From Nitrosospira sp. Is2 (GTDB lineage: Bacteria; Pseudomonadota; Gammaproteobacteria; Burkholderiales; Nitrosomonadaceae), in NCBI RefSeq assembly GCF_033095785.1, contig NZ_CP137134.1, forward strand, positions 3,410,001 to 3,474,000: DNA of 64,000 nucleotides, given 5' to 3'. Under the pieces are notes generated by a model. The model did not search any database, was not told where the DNA came from, and saw only the letters and a program-made list of their open reading frames with translations. Both the position numbers and the translations under genes were made by a program. Of the stretch, positions 1-8,148 are shown one piece after another (the stretch's first letter is position 1; each line of letters begins with the position of its first letter).

Positions 1-104
1 TCGGGGCGTTTCAGCATATTGGACTTTGTCTTATGCTGGGTCTGTGTGCTGGGAGACGTTTTGTTACGTTTTATGACCGACTCGAGCGAAATTATTATTG
101 ACAC

Positions 105-1276
105 GTGAGTAATATGACGATTGTGACCTTGGCAACGGACCAGAATCACGATCCTGATAAACTTTCGCAAACTGCCAGAAGAATGCTCGAGCTTCGAGAG
201 GAAATATTCCTGAATGTAGAAAAAGGCTTCGGCAGACTGTCAAGGAAGCCCAAAAATTACCGCACCAATTCTGATCGATACCCTCCCAGCCCTATACCGG
301 AACCTTGCAGAAGCTATTACGCCTGACTACCCGGGAACCACGGCAGATGAAGGTAGTACCGTAGCCACTGAGCATGGCGCAGAACGAGCGCGGCTAACGA
401 ACTACAATTTCCATCCGGTTATTCAGAGTATCAAACACTAAGATGGACGATTTTTGACGTTCTAAAGCAAAATAACGTTCTGCTTAACAATGATGAATTT
501 GGTGTAATCAATGCTTCCGTTGACGGATCAATACGTGAGCAGTAAATGGCTTCGCTCTTGCCGAAGCGGCGCTATGCGAAGGATTCGTCCCAGCCCTTAC
601 ACATGACCTGCGAAATCCGCTATCAAACGCTTATGCTTATCCTTATGCGGAGCTGATCAATAGCGCTGCCGATCTAGCCAAGATAAAGACGTTTGCTAAA
701 GGAATTATCGACAATCTCAGCCGCATGGATGGAATGATTCAAGATTGGCCGATTCCGTAAAATTTCAAACCGAAGAGCGGTTGCACCTTCGTCTTGAAGA
801 ATTCGACATACAAGAGCTCGTGAAGGAGGTACACGATCAGTCCAGTGTCACGCGCGGCCCGCGCTTTCAATTTATTCGCAATATGGCTAAAGTGGGACCG
901 AGAGGCAATGAAAAGGGCAATTGAAAATATTGTTGGCAATGCAGTGAAATACGGCCGTCCCGATACCCCTATTCGAATTAAAACTGATTCCCTGAATGAG
1001 CGCCTGCTATTGAGCGCGCATAACGAAGGAAATTCTATTCCTTCCGATCAAGTCAAGGATATATTTCAAGTATTCCGTAGAGCAGGGATTGCAAAAGAAG
1101 GGAACAAGGAGGGGCTGGGGTATAGGCTTGCCGTATGTTTGCAGTGTCGCGGAAAGCATGGCGGAAGTGTTGGAGTCGATAGCGGAGTAAACCGGGGAAC
1201 AACCTTCATAATAAACATTCCACTGGACTCAAGGGCGTATCAAGATGCTCCTGCGCTAGAAAGAAAATTGGATTGA
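105..1276 (+). pseudogene. Decayed sensor histidine kinase (RsbRD-N type)
   Basis: Pieces of one kinase are found in order but in different frames. An N-terminal helical part (LREEIFLN, then ATEHGAERARLTNY) resembles the RsbRD N-terminal domain. The H-box THDLRNPLS lies at 599-625, an N-box ENIVGNAVKYG at about 925-957, and a C-terminal ATPase tail GTTFIINIPL near 1200-1230. Frame changes are needed near 240, 425, 540, 750, 880 and 1165, and the frame holding the H-box stops at 758-760. The G1 box reads HNEGNSIP, and the G2 box is only clean (GWGIGLPYV) in a shifted frame. The start is a GTG at 105 or ATG at 114. A functional product is very unlikely. The domain assignment of the N-terminus is less certain than the kinase core. 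Confidence 0.8.
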
Positions 1277-1553
1277 TCCTGGAATAGCAGCCGGACGCAG
1301 CGTCCTAAAAGCACAAGCAGATGTTAAAAAAAGTGGCATCTGAAAACGCGATCGTTCTTTTTTCTTCAGGAAACTTGCGTTACGTTGACCACCGCACAGA
1401 TAATGGGGACAAGGAAGGATATTGTTGACCTATAGACCAGTGACTGTATTCGTAATCACTTTATTGTTATTGCCGTTTTTTTCAGGAAAGCGAACGGAGA
1501 ATACCGGGCTTGGCGAGTGGTGAAGCGGGTCTATAATCTGAGGAAAAGAGGAG

Positions 1554-2108
1554 ATGAAAATGCTAGGAAAAATTGTAACGCTGGCTGCCATGGCCGCCGG
1601 CGGAGTGATGTTATCCAAACAGCTCAGAAGATCGCGCGAGTCTGGCCATAACCTGTCAATGATCGAAGAAACCATCGAAATCGATGTGCCTGTAAGCACC
1701 GCGTACAACCAGTGGACTCAATTCGAGGATTTTCCCAAGTTCATGGATGGCGTGCGTGAAGTACGTCAATTGGATGACACCCACTTGCACTGGCGCGCCG
1801 AAATCGGGGGTAGAGAGGAAGAATGGGACGCGGAAATAACCGAACAGGTGCCAGATACGCGGATTGCCTGGCGCAGTACCGGTGGCGTGCAGAATAGCGG
1901 GGTGGTGAGCTTCTACGAGCTATCCGATTCCAGGACCCGGATCGTGCTGAAAATGGAATACGGACCCAAGGGCTTCATTGAAGAAGTCGCGGATGCGTTG
2001 GGGATTGTGAAGATGCGCACGAAGGGCGATCTCAGGCGTTTTAAGGAATTTCTTGAAAACCGGGGAAAAGAAACCGGAGCATGGCGCGGCTCGGTCCCTC
2101 AGCACTGA
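1554..2108 (+). CDS. SRPBCC / polyketide-cyclase-like protein
   Basis: 184 residues. An N-terminal hydrophobic stretch (about residues 3-20) is followed by a START-like fold typical of the cyclase/dehydrase SRPBCC family: EETIEIDVPVSTAYNQW, then FEDFPKFMDGV, then WDAEITEQVPDTRIAWRS. Such proteins bind hydrophobic ligands; the ligand here cannot be read from sequence. A purine-rich AGAGGAG at 1547-1553 abuts this ATG and is better spaced for the second ATG at 1560, so the true start may be two codons later. It stands alone and converges on the FmdE-like gene. Confidence 0.8.
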   Translation: MKMLGKIVTLAAMAAGGVMLSKQLRRSRESGHNLSMIEETIEIDVPVSTAYNQWTQFEDFPKFMDGVREVRQLDDTHLHWRAEIGGREEEWDAEITEQVPDTRIAWRSTGGVQNSGVVSFYELSDSRTRIVLKMEYGPKGFIEEVADALGIVKMRTKGDLRRFKEFLENRGKETGAWRGSVPQH

Positions 2109-2153
2109 GGGTTTAATACTGTTCAACTTTCCCGCTTGTCCCTGGTGCTTGAT

Positions 2154-2185
2154 CTTCGCGCCTCACCTTGGCGCTTGGCGCGAAG
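2154..2185. terminator. Candidate bidirectional terminator hairpin
   Basis: A 9-bp perfect stem CTTCGCGCC / GGCGCGAAG with a 14-base loop lies between the convergent ends of the SRPBCC and FmdE-like genes. It is followed by TGTTT rather than a long T run, so its strength is uncertain. Confidence 0.45.
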
Positions 2186-2203
2186 TGTTTAAGCGCCCTG
2201 CCG

Positions 2204-2821
2204 TCACGTCACCACAGGTGTGACGCGAAATACCCTCGGATCATCTGCAAACTCAAGCAGCAACCGTCGGACGCGCGCCTGCCACGCGTCGGCGAATGCG
2301 CCGCGCTGTGAAGCGTCCGCGCGGTCTTGCAGGATAGCCATCAGACGTCCACCCTGTGCCGGATCGCCCGGCACCAGCGAAACGTCGAGTTCCACTGCCA
2401 CTGCCGTGCCCGTATCGAGGCGCTTGAAGATGATTGCCTCGCCTTCACGCTGCTCGGCAAAGCTGAGCAAGCCCTTGCGCCTGAATCGTCCCTGGATCCC
2501 GTGAAAACCGTTCTCCGCGGCCGCGCCCGTGAGCAAAGTCAGTACCTGCGCCATGACGCCGGTGGTGCCCTCGTGTTCGGGCGCGGGCATGTGCACGGCA
2601 ATCGCTCCTCTTTCAGCAGGTTCTTCCGGATATAGCGCGGCCAGGGCGGCGCGACCCATCAGGAAGGCGCCCGCCACGGTCGGACAGGAATGCCCCGCCA
2701 GACGCACGGCATCCACGTAGCTGTACTCCAGCATCCCATCTTGCGCCGCACCCAACATCTCCGCAAACGGATCACGCGTAGGTACGACGGGAGCAAGTTC
2801 ATAGAAGTCCGGGAATTTCAT
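2204..2821 (-). CDS. FmdE-domain protein
   Basis: 205 residues resembling the FmdE (formylmethanofuran dehydrogenase subunit E) family. The visible hallmark is RLAGHSCPTVAGAFLMGRAA near residues 40-60, matching the family's H-x2-CP metal/redox segment. No C-terminal zinc finger is seen, so this is the single-domain form often found in bacteria that lack methanofuran enzymes; the bacterial role is unknown. It starts 6 bases after the upstream hemerythrin gene ends, so the two are almost certainly co-transcribed. This suggests a shared metal or redox task, which is inference. Confidence 0.75.
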   Translation of the reverse strand: MKFPDFYELAPVVPTRDPFAEMLGAAQDGMLEYSYVDAVRLAGHSCPTVAGAFLMGRAALAALYPEEPAERGAIAVHMPAPEHEGTTGVMAQVLTLLTGAAAENGFHGIQGRFRRKGLLSFAEQREGEAIIFKRLDTGTAVAVELDVSLVPGDPAQGGRLMAILQDRADASQRGAFADAWQARVRRLLLEFADDPRVFRVTPVVT

Positions 2822-2827
2822 GAGATG

Positions 2828-3280
2828 TCACCTTTCTGGAATTGTATGAGGGTAAGCCGGATTCGGGCTGAGCGGGTCCGTTGAAGTTGCGCTTGCGGTA
2901 CAAGCATGCGGTTCAAGCTGTGGAAAAAATACGCGTTCCTCATAGCGCACGTGCGCACTGAGGAGCTCCCCGAAGCGCCTCAGCCGCGCCCGCGGCTCAA
3001 GCGAACAAGGTCCCGCAGCCAGTATTCGCAGTTCGGCATGATCGGAAAGAACGCGCGCCACCGCATCTGCGTCGAGCTTCTCCCCGGCAAGTTCTATCAG
3101 CCGTTCCTCCTCGACGAAGTGCGCGGACATGTTGCGGCGCCAGTGCTCTTCCACGCGGGCAATGGTCTCCAACCAGATGGCACTGTCATTCGCAGCCGCC
3201 CCGCGCCTGGCGTCGCGCGCCATTACCAGCGCGCTATGGTGGTCACGAGACAACTCAAGCAAAGCCCCGAGGCGCGGCAT
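2828..3280 (-). CDS. Hemerythrin HHE-domain protein
   Basis: 150 residues with the HHE cation-binding helix bundle. Ligand-type segments are RDHHSAL (residues 13-19), HFVEEERLI (about 54-62), DHAELR (about 80-85) and HVRYEERVFFPQL (about 109-121). Hemerythrins carry a di-iron site that binds O2, NO or acts in iron sensing. The C-terminal 30 residues are rich in Ser, Thr and Pro and look disordered. It is the first gene of a two-gene unit with the FmdE-like gene. No convincing ribosome binding site precedes the ATG, so the start is moderately uncertain. Confidence 0.8.
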   Translation of the reverse strand: MPRLGALLELSRDHHSALVMARDARRGAAANDSAIWLETIARVEEHWRRNMSAHFVEEERLIELAGEKLDADAVARVLSDHAELRILAAGPCSLEPRARLRRFGELLSAHVRYEERVFFPQLEPHACTASATSTDPLSPNPAYPHTIPER

Positions 3281-3366
3281 TTCAGTGGGAACTGGAAGGG
3301 ATTGTCATGCAGATGTCCGGACGCGAATTGCTCATTGCCTCATCGTTTTCAGTGCCAGCGCCCATT

Positions 3367-3910
3367 TCATTTATATAACTCGTTCAATAGCGATTCCATC
3401 CTATCCAGGTGATGCTCAGCCGGCACAAAATTGTTGTTCGCATCGATGCGGCGTGGCAACATTCTGCACGCTCACGGCCTCGACCATGTGCAGCATCTTT
3501 AGCGTGGTCAGCGTGATCTTTTCCGCCAGTGGGGAACGCCCGCCACCTGAAAACGCCACCATAACTGACAATGGTCCAGGGCTCGTAGTTCCACTTCTTT
3601 GTACACGTAATTTACCGCGTTCAGCAGCGATGGCGGCGGCCAAAAATTGTACCCGGGGGTAACGAACACATACGCGTCCGCCGCGTCAATGCTTGCCGCC
3701 AACGCTTCGTATGTTCGTGGCGATAACGCTACAGAATCGGACGTTCCGGCTCGTCATATATAGGAAGTTTGACTTCCGCGAGATCAACCAGCGCCGAATC
3801 GAACTTGCCATGTTGTTGGCCAAGCTGATAAAACCACTGCGTCAACGACGGGGACCTCGCCTGCCCGGACGCGTGCCGCAAATGAGGATGTGCAGCTTAA
3901 GCGGCACCAT
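3367..3910 (-). pseudogene. Broken NADPH-dependent FMN reductase
   Basis: The minus strand encodes, in successive frames, all parts of a flavodoxin-fold NAD(P)H:FMN reductase of about 180 residues: LHILICGTRPGRRGP at the start, QWFYQLGQQHGKFDSALVDL, KLPIYDEPE, then DAADAYVFVTPGYNF and PPPSLLNAVNYVYKE, then TLTTLKMLHMVEAV and finally AEHHLDRMESLLNELYK before TGA at 3367-3369. Frame changes are needed near 3860, 3705, 3595 and 3440, and one in-frame stop lies near 3742. In intact homologues the flavin loop usually reads PEYNFG; here it is PGYNFW. A copy of the shared palindrome lies 165 bases upstream, so it may once have belonged to that regulon. Confidence 0.85.
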
Positions 3911-4260
3911 CCATAATCCTCCCATACGCGGTGACCGGCTGAAAATGAAGCACATGGCCTCCGATGCATCCCGCCTGTCTACCCTTGGACCGATGAGATG
4001 GATGAATGGACGCGCGCGCCGAACCGCTGCTGATCGGTGGGCGGAGGAAATCGACCAGGAACGTCGCTACTCGTGTTCGCCAGCATGCTCAACATGTTTG
4101 GGTTAGTATGAGGCCATGACATTTCTGAATCAAGATGAGCGCTGGATTAGTCATGGCCCAAAACCGCAAGATCGTGATGCTTCAGCCGAAACAGAAGTCT
4201 GCCAGGATAATGGCAGGCGGCAGCAATATAACGTTTTGTTGAATCGAGGGGAGTCACACC
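3911..4260. other. Intergenic region with one motif copy
   Basis: No credible gene is seen. It holds one copy of the shared 14-bp motif at 4075-4088 and the leader of the DoxX gene, with GAGGGGAG close to its ATG. Confidence 0.5.
4075..4088 (-). promoter_or_regulatory. Shared palindromic motif, copy 1
   Basis: In minus-strand sense the core reads GCATGCTGGCGAAC and continues with ACGAG. It lies 165 bases upstream of the broken FMN reductase and 173 bases before DoxX on the other strand. Its orientation matches the other copies if the FMN reductase is the target. It has one mismatch in the outer arm. Confidence 0.5.
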
Positions 4261-4665
4261 ATGCTTAAATTGTCTCGCTATGATGACCTGGGCAAATTGA
4301 TCGTACGCCTCATGGTGGGCGTCCTGATACTGTTTCACGGCGTCCATAAGGTCCTGAATTCCGGGTCTCTCGATTCCATCAGAAAAATGCTCGTATCCTC
4401 CAACCTGCCGTCGTTCCTGGCGTATGGAGTTTATCTGGGCGAGGTCGTCGGGGCAGTAATGGTTATTCTGGGCGTCTACTCGCGTATTGGCGGCCTGTTC
4501 ATTGCCGGCAACATGTTATTTGCGCTTGGATTGGCTCACCGGTCCCAGGTATTCGCGCTGACGAACACGGGTGGCTGGACACTGGAACTGCAGGCCTTTT
4601 TCCTTTTATCCGGACTTGCGATCGTATTCCTCGGCAGCGGTCGCCTGGCGGTGAAACCAGACTGA
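4261..4665 (+). CDS. DoxX-family membrane protein
   Basis: 134 residues with four predicted membrane helices (about residues 10-30, 50-68, 74-92, 105-128). The start LGKLIVRLMVGVLILFHGVHK is typical of the DoxX/SURF4-like family, followed by YLGEVVGAVMVILG and RIGGLFIAGNM. Family members associate with oxidoreductase or thiol-stress complexes; no partner is evident. A GAGGGGAG element sits just upstream of the ATG. A type II NADH dehydrogenase follows on the same strand after 293 bases. Confidence 0.8.
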   Translation: MLKLSRYDDLGKLIVRLMVGVLILFHGVHKVLNSGSLDSIRKMLVSSNLPSFLAYGVYLGEVVGAVMVILGVYSRIGGLFIAGNMLFALGLAHRSQVFALTNTGGWTLELQAFFLLSGLAIVFLGSGRLAVKPD

Positions 4666-4958
4666 CCTGCAGCGTAAACGATCCCACGCATTCCCCCCCG
4701 CTGCGTTTGGCTTGTAACGTGAGCTTGGCGAAACCATGGCATACGATCATTCGTTGCTCGTCCCAATATTACTCGTTCCTATGCCGCCGAACCTGATCTC
4801 TTTGCAATGCCCTGGACGGCCAACGGGTGACGGAAGCTGAGACATGGCGCTGGGCACAGTCCGGTGCGCTCTCCCTGAAATCAGCACAGCTCACTGTCCC
4901 AACCCGCTTCCGGCCTGGCAGTCAAACCCACTAGAGCCACCCCGCTAATACCGGAACA

Positions 4959-6242
4959 ATGAAAACAGAAATTGTAATTATTGGAGGCGGTTTCGCGGGA
5001 TTGAACCTGGTCAAGCATTTGGCCGAGGCAGGGCATTTTCATGTCACGCTGGTCGATCTCCACAACTACCATCTTTTTCCTCCTCTCCTGTATCAGGTAG
5101 CCACCGGCTTCCTGGATGCCTCCAATATTACGTATCCATTCCGGAAGTTATTCCATGGCAAGGAGAACATTCGCTTCCGGTTGGGCAAGCTGCAAAAGGT
5201 GATGCCCGAAGACCACAAGGTGCTTCTGTCCACGGGAGAGCTGCCCTATGATTATCTTGTGCTCGCCACAGGTACCGAGACCAATTATTTCGGCATGGAA
5301 AATATCCGTCGGGCGGCGCTGCCGATGAAGACGGTGGACGACGCGATAGAAATACGAAATTACATGCTTCAAAAAATGGAAGAAGCAACCATTGATCTCG
5401 ACGAAACAAAGAAAAAAAAGCTGTTTTCGGTTGTGATCGCCGGCGGGGGACCCACCGGTGTGGAAATTGCCGGCATGCTGGCGGAGATGCGCAACACTAT
5501 CCTGCACAGGGATTATCCCGAGTTGATTGGTCTTCAGCCGCGAATCTATCTGGTTGATGGCTCATCCACGCTATTAAGCGCAATGAGCGAACCATCGCAA
5601 AAATACGCCCATGCCATGCTGCGAAAAATGGGCGTTGAAGTACGTCTGAACACCCAGGTAAAAGATTATGTAAACGATATGGTAATCTTTACGGACGGAA
5701 AAACCATTGAGACAAAAATCCTGTTCTGGACCGCTGGGGTGACCTCGAGAGTATTCGAGGGAATGCCCAAGGAAAGTTATGGATCGGGTAATCGCTTGCT
5801 GACGGATGAATATAACAAGGTCGTTGGAACCCGGAACATCTATGCTATAGGTGACACGTGTCTGCTGACCTCTGACAGGAATTTTCCGCATGGGCATCCG
5901 CAATTGGCGCAAGTAGCGCTTCAGCAAGGCGAAAATCTGGCCGCCAATCTTATCACGATGCTCCATGACCAGCCATTGACGCCGTTTGCATACCACGACA
6001 AAGGATCGCTGGCCATTATCGGAAGAAACAAGGCGGTAGCGGACCTTCCAAAACCCGCGGTGCATTTTCAGGGGTTCGTCGCGTGGGTGACGTGGCTGTT
6101 CGTGCATCTTTTTTCCCTGATCACCTATCGCAATCGGTTAATGACAGTAGCCAACTGGGCAGTGGCTTTTTTCACCAGGGACCAATCCTTGAGAATGATC
6201 ATCAGGCCGCGCCCGCATCAGCATGGCAAGGAGAATGAATGA
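4959..6242 (+). CDS. ndh: Type II NADH dehydrogenase (NDH-2)
   Basis: 427 residues, the usual length for single-subunit, non-proton-pumping NADH:quinone oxidoreductases. An FAD-binding IIGGGFAGLNL lies at residues 7-17, HLFPPLLYQVATG at about 39-51, the NADH-binding VIAGGGPTGVEIAG at about 159-172, and a second FAD segment RNIYAIGDTC at about 292-301. The C-terminus has a hydrophobic, amphipathic region (FVAWVTWLFVHLFSLITYRNR) that anchors the protein to the inner membrane. It passes electrons from NADH to quinone without coupling. A start RBS is not clear. It appears monocistronic. Confidence 0.9.
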   Translation: MKTEIVIIGGGFAGLNLVKHLAEAGHFHVTLVDLHNYHLFPPLLYQVATGFLDASNITYPFRKLFHGKENIRFRLGKLQKVMPEDHKVLLSTGELPYDYLVLATGTETNYFGMENIRRAALPMKTVDDAIEIRNYMLQKMEEATIDLDETKKKKLFSVVIAGGGPTGVEIAGMLAEMRNTILHRDYPELIGLQPRIYLVDGSSTLLSAMSEPSQKYAHAMLRKMGVEVRLNTQVKDYVNDMVIFTDGKTIETKILFWTAGVTSRVFEGMPKESYGSGNRLLTDEYNKVVGTRNIYAIGDTCLLTSDRNFPHGHPQLAQVALQQGENLAANLITMLHDQPLTPFAYHDKGSLAIIGRNKAVADLPKPAVHFQGFVAWVTWLFVHLFSLITYRNRLMTVANWAVAFFTRDQSLRMIIRPRPHQHGKENE

Positions 6243-6426
6243 TTATTAAATGCTGGTTTAATAACGCGGGAGCACGAAGATGCTACAGAAACCCGGAATA
6301 CCTGAATTGGCTTTTCAGGCCCGACATCCATGCAGGCGCCGCAATGAATTGAGAAATGCATCGGGCTGGTCGGCAGGCTGCGGTGTCCAGCTGGTTAAGC
6401 GGGTTCCCAGAACCGGCTCCTGCGCG

Positions 6427-7983
6427 ATGAGTAGGCATAAGCGGTTTTCCGTTTTGCTTCCCGTTCTTGTTCTCTGCCTGGGTGCGAGCCTGAGCGGGTG
6501 CGCGCTTTTGCCGTCCCAGGAAAACCGCACCACTTCCGTTGCCTATCGGGATACCGCCGATAGCCAGCTTGGGAAGGCGGTAATTCCGCGAGTGGCTGCC
6601 AACCCCGGTTATTCCGGCATCTATCCGCTTCGGCACGCCCTCGATGCCTTTGCCGCGCGAGCGCTATTGATGCGTGCGGCCGAGCGCTCTCTCGATGTCC
6701 AGTATTACGTCTGGCATAAAGATACGACCGGAACCTTGCTGTTCAATGGTCTCTACGAGGCGGCAGAGCGTGGTGTTCGTGTGCGGTTGCTGCTGGATGA
6801 TGCCAATGCATCGGGACTCGACACAATCCTCGCCGAGCTCGACGCCCATCCGAATATCGAAGTTCGGCTGTTCAATCCCTTCGTCACACGGAGAGCGCGC
6901 CTACTCACGTACATTTTCGACTTCTCTCGGGCAAACCGCCGGATGCACAATAAGTCGTTTACCGCCGATAATCAGGTAACCATCGTGGGTGGACGCAATA
7001 TTGGGGATCAGTATTTCGGCGCCGCCGGCGGCCAACTGTTTGCGGATCTCGATATCATGGCCGCGGGGCCGGTCGTTCACGAGGTATCTAATACTTTTGA
7101 TCGTTATTGGACCAGCGAATCGTCCTATCCGCTCGATCGTATCGTTTCCCCGGTTGCTTCCGATTCAATCGCCGAACTTGCCGCTGCTACCTCACGCGTC
7201 AAAAATGATCCCGCGACCTTGGCATATATAAGCGCCGTCCGCGATTCTCCATTGATGCACAAACTGCTCGAAGGCCAGCTTCCCCTTGAGTGGGTCACCA
7301 TGCAGATAACCAGCGACGATCCGGCAAAGGGCCTGGGTAAGGCGGCGCCCGAAGCCCTGCTGCGACACAAGCTGAAACAGATTATTGGCAAACCCGCGAC
7401 TGAAGTTGATCTCATTTCACCCTATTTCGTGCCCGCCGCGGCCGGCGTCGCTTCATTTGTAGCATTGGCGGAACAGGGTGTTCAAATCCGGATACTCACG
7501 AACTCGCTGGAGGCCACCGATGTAACGCTCGTCCATTCGGGATACGCAAAGTGGCGCAAACCCCTCCTCAAGGCGGGTGTAAGGCTCTACGAATCCCGGC
7601 ATCTGTCACCCACCCTCCCGGAATCTCATGGCGCCGGATCAATCGGCAGTTCTTTTTCGGGCCTGCATGCAAAAACTTTCGCGGTGGATCGCTCGCGGGT
7701 TTTCGTGGGCTCCTTCAACTTCGATCAGCGTTCTGCAGCCATTAACACGGAAATGGGATTTGTCATCAATAGCCCTACGCTGGCACAGCTAATCACAGAT
7801 GCGTTCCGTGACAATATTCCGGGCAAGACTTACGAGGTTGGTCTGTCCGATACCGGGCAGCTTTATTGGGTCGAGCGCAGGGACGGAGAGCAGGTGCGGC
7901 ACGATGTCGAACCGGGCACAACTTTCTGGCAACGCGCACGGGTCTGGATTATTTCGCTGCTGCCCATAGACTGGATGTTATGA
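6427..7983 (+). CDS. clsC: Phospholipase D-type cardiolipin synthase (ClsC-like) lipoprotein
   Basis: 518 residues from the ATG at 6427. The open frame extends to an ATG at 6280, but only the internal start gives a signal peptide (MSRHKRFSVLLPVLVL) ending in the lipobox LSGC. Two HKD motifs are present: HNKSFTADNQVTIVGGRN and HAKTFAVDRSRVFVGSFNFD, giving the PLD catalytic pair. HNKSFTADNQ...GGRNIGDQYF is characteristic of ClsC/YmdC enzymes, which make cardiolipin from phosphatidylglycerol and phosphatidylethanolamine. The lipobox suggests periplasmic membrane anchoring. No partner such as YmdB is adjacent. Confidence 0.8.
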   Translation: MSRHKRFSVLLPVLVLCLGASLSGCALLPSQENRTTSVAYRDTADSQLGKAVIPRVAANPGYSGIYPLRHALDAFAARALLMRAAERSLDVQYYVWHKDTTGTLLFNGLYEAAERGVRVRLLLDDANASGLDTILAELDAHPNIEVRLFNPFVTRRARLLTYIFDFSRANRRMHNKSFTADNQVTIVGGRNIGDQYFGAAGGQLFADLDIMAAGPVVHEVSNTFDRYWTSESSYPLDRIVSPVASDSIAELAAATSRVKNDPATLAYISAVRDSPLMHKLLEGQLPLEWVTMQITSDDPAKGLGKAAPEALLRHKLKQIIGKPATEVDLISPYFVPAAAGVASFVALAEQGVQIRILTNSLEATDVTLVHSGYAKWRKPLLKAGVRLYESRHLSPTLPESHGAGSIGSSFSGLHAKTFAVDRSRVFVGSFNFDQRSAAINTEMGFVINSPTLAQLITDAFRDNIPGKTYEVGLSDTGQLYWVERRDGEQVRHDVEPGTTFWQRARVWIISLLPIDWML

Positions 7984-8148
7984 GGACTGGCTATTTCATG
8001 TCCTATTAGCGCGGCGTAATCCGATAGCGGCGTGTAATGGGTATTCGCATTGCGCTTGAATCGCTACCCCAACCAGGGTTTTCCCCGAAGAAAATGCCGG
8101 AGTCGCCCCTGCGGGTCTGGTTAGCCCCACATATCTTGCAACACAAGC

